Source: Gammaproteobacteria bacterium | GTDB taxonomy: Bacteria; Pseudomonadota; Gammaproteobacteria; Arenicellales; JAANXG01 | Length of the DNA stretch: 42,767 nucleotides | NCBI GenBank assembly: GCA_024638505.1 | Contig: JAHEKE010000026.1 | Span: 1 to 42,767, forward strand | Reading direction: 5' to 3' | In this document: piece by piece, positions 42,463-42,767 of the stretch | Numbering within the stretch: position 1 is the first letter of the stretch | Layout of the letters: each line of letters begins with the position of its first letter | The notes under the pieces: model-generated | Databases searched by the model: none | What the model saw: only the letters and a program-made list of their open reading frames with translations | Told to the model about the DNA's origin: nothing | Made by a program: the position numbers and the translations under genes

Positions 42463-42687
42463 TCATCCTGTCCCTGTCCAGGAGTACCATCGTTCCCTGT
42501 CTTCGTCTCGCAGCCTGACTTCCATGCTGTTCTCATATACAAACTGATCCGGATCGTGCCTGTGCTGTACATAGTGGTGATCCCATTCCCGACTGACGGA
42601 AATAATGTAGCGCTGAGTAGACTGGGCTACGTGACGGTGCTCATTGCCGTGCGGGCCGCCAACTAATCTTACAGTTCTTTCAGCCAT
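42463..42687 (-). CDS. 74-residue soluble hypothetical protein (VRLVGGPHG motif)
   Basis: The ATG at 42687 is preceded by GGGGGA at a spacing of 7, the best ribosome binding site of the cluster. The protein starts MAERTVRLVGGPHGNEHRHV and contains REWDHHYVQHRHDPDQFVYE, rich in His and Arg. The RLVGGP opening and the FVYE ending recall small uncharacterised proteins common in phages and actinobacterial mobile DNA. That likeness is from memory and is weak. It heads the run of four small minus-strand genes. Confidence 0.62.
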   Translation of the reverse strand: MAERTVRLVGGPHGNEHRHVAQSTQRYIISVSREWDHHYVQHRHDPDQFVYENSMEVRLRDEDRERWYSWTGTG

Positions 42688-42710
42688 CTAAATGTCCCCC
42701 ATCTGTTCCA

Positions 42711-42727
42711 AGGATGATAGTCATCCT
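42711..42727. promoter_or_regulatory. Palindrome upstream of the small-gene run
   Basis: AGGATGA (42711-42717) and TCATCCT (42721-42727) form a perfect 7-bp inverted repeat with a 3-base spacer. It begins 24 bases upstream of the 74-residue gene start, where an operator overlapping the promoter or leader would lie. Confidence 0.4.
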
Positions 42728-42767
42728 AGTTAATTACATGTTACTGCTGTAATCCGTTACCTGGTTT

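Noticed and set aside
1-42767. CRISPR arrays, insertion sequences, integrases, rRNA genes
   Set aside because: No regularly spaced repeats, transposase or recombinase motifs or rRNA sequence were noticed on either strand.

Overview
The window looks like chromosomal DNA from a gammaproteobacterium of the Pseudomonas-like branch, probably marine or otherwise environmental. The clearest evidence is gene order. A minus-strand block runs gyrA-serC-pheA-hisC-tyrA-aroA-cmk-rpsA-ihfB-lapA-lapB. It is followed on the plus strand by mtaD-ubiG-mupP and a yciK-type dehydrogenase, and further right lies a minus-strand block yciO-trpS-scpA-scpB-rluB. These orders resemble Pseudomonas. The exact family cannot be fixed from the sequence alone.

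Region 1 (1-5.9 kb, minus strand) is envelope polysaccharide and LPS metabolism: a truncated FAD-dependent oxidoreductase of the UDP-galactopyranose mutase/protoporphyrinogen oxidase type, an RfaH-like antiterminator, hldD, a kinase-only hldE (heptose-7-phosphate kinase), ugd, and a secreted ComEA-like helix-hairpin-helix protein with its own promoter, palindromic leader and terminator. Region 2 (6-18.6 kb, minus) is a long, tightly packed housekeeping operon. It links LPS assembly control (lapB, lapA), IHF-beta, ribosomal protein S1, CMP kinase, aromatic amino acid synthesis (aroA, tyrA, hisC, pheA), serine/pyridoxal synthesis (serC) and gyrase A. Several junctions are stop-start overlaps. 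Region 3 (18.8-25.7 kb) holds the methylthioadenosine salvage pair mtnA/mtaD, then ubiG, a mupP-like phosphatase, rmuC, a degenerate squalene/phytoene-synthase-fold protein and a YciK-like dehydrogenase, joined by 7-35 bp overlaps.

Region 4 (25.7-33.9 kb) is an accessory segment between the two Pseudomonas-like blocks. It holds a 5'-truncated LacI-family regulator overlapping a GMC (choline dehydrogenase-like) oxidoreductase, a HAD phosphatase, a complete ABC transporter of the 2-aminoethylphosphonate type (binding protein, ATPase, fused double permease) and a class I methyltransferase. No recognised C-P bond-cleaving enzyme is present. This is the best candidate for an uncharacterised pathway: import of an organophosphorus compound, dephosphorylation and alcohol oxidation.

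Region 5 (34-39.6 kb, minus) is rluB, scpB, scpA, trpS (with an iron-sulfur cysteine motif), yciO and pcnB. Region 6 (39.7 kb to the end) starts with tRNA-Glu(CTC) and a 34-residue membrane micro-ORF with a perfect ribosome binding site. A secreted/anchored DPGTG small protein and a NoeA-like methyltransferase with no standard start codon follow. At the right edge is a minus-strand run of four very small genes, three encoding single-span membrane peptides, preceded by a palindrome.

No insertion sequence, CRISPR array, rRNA or integrase was seen. No gene-free stretch exceeds about 300 bases. All functional calls come from reading motifs and gene order by eye; no database search was run.
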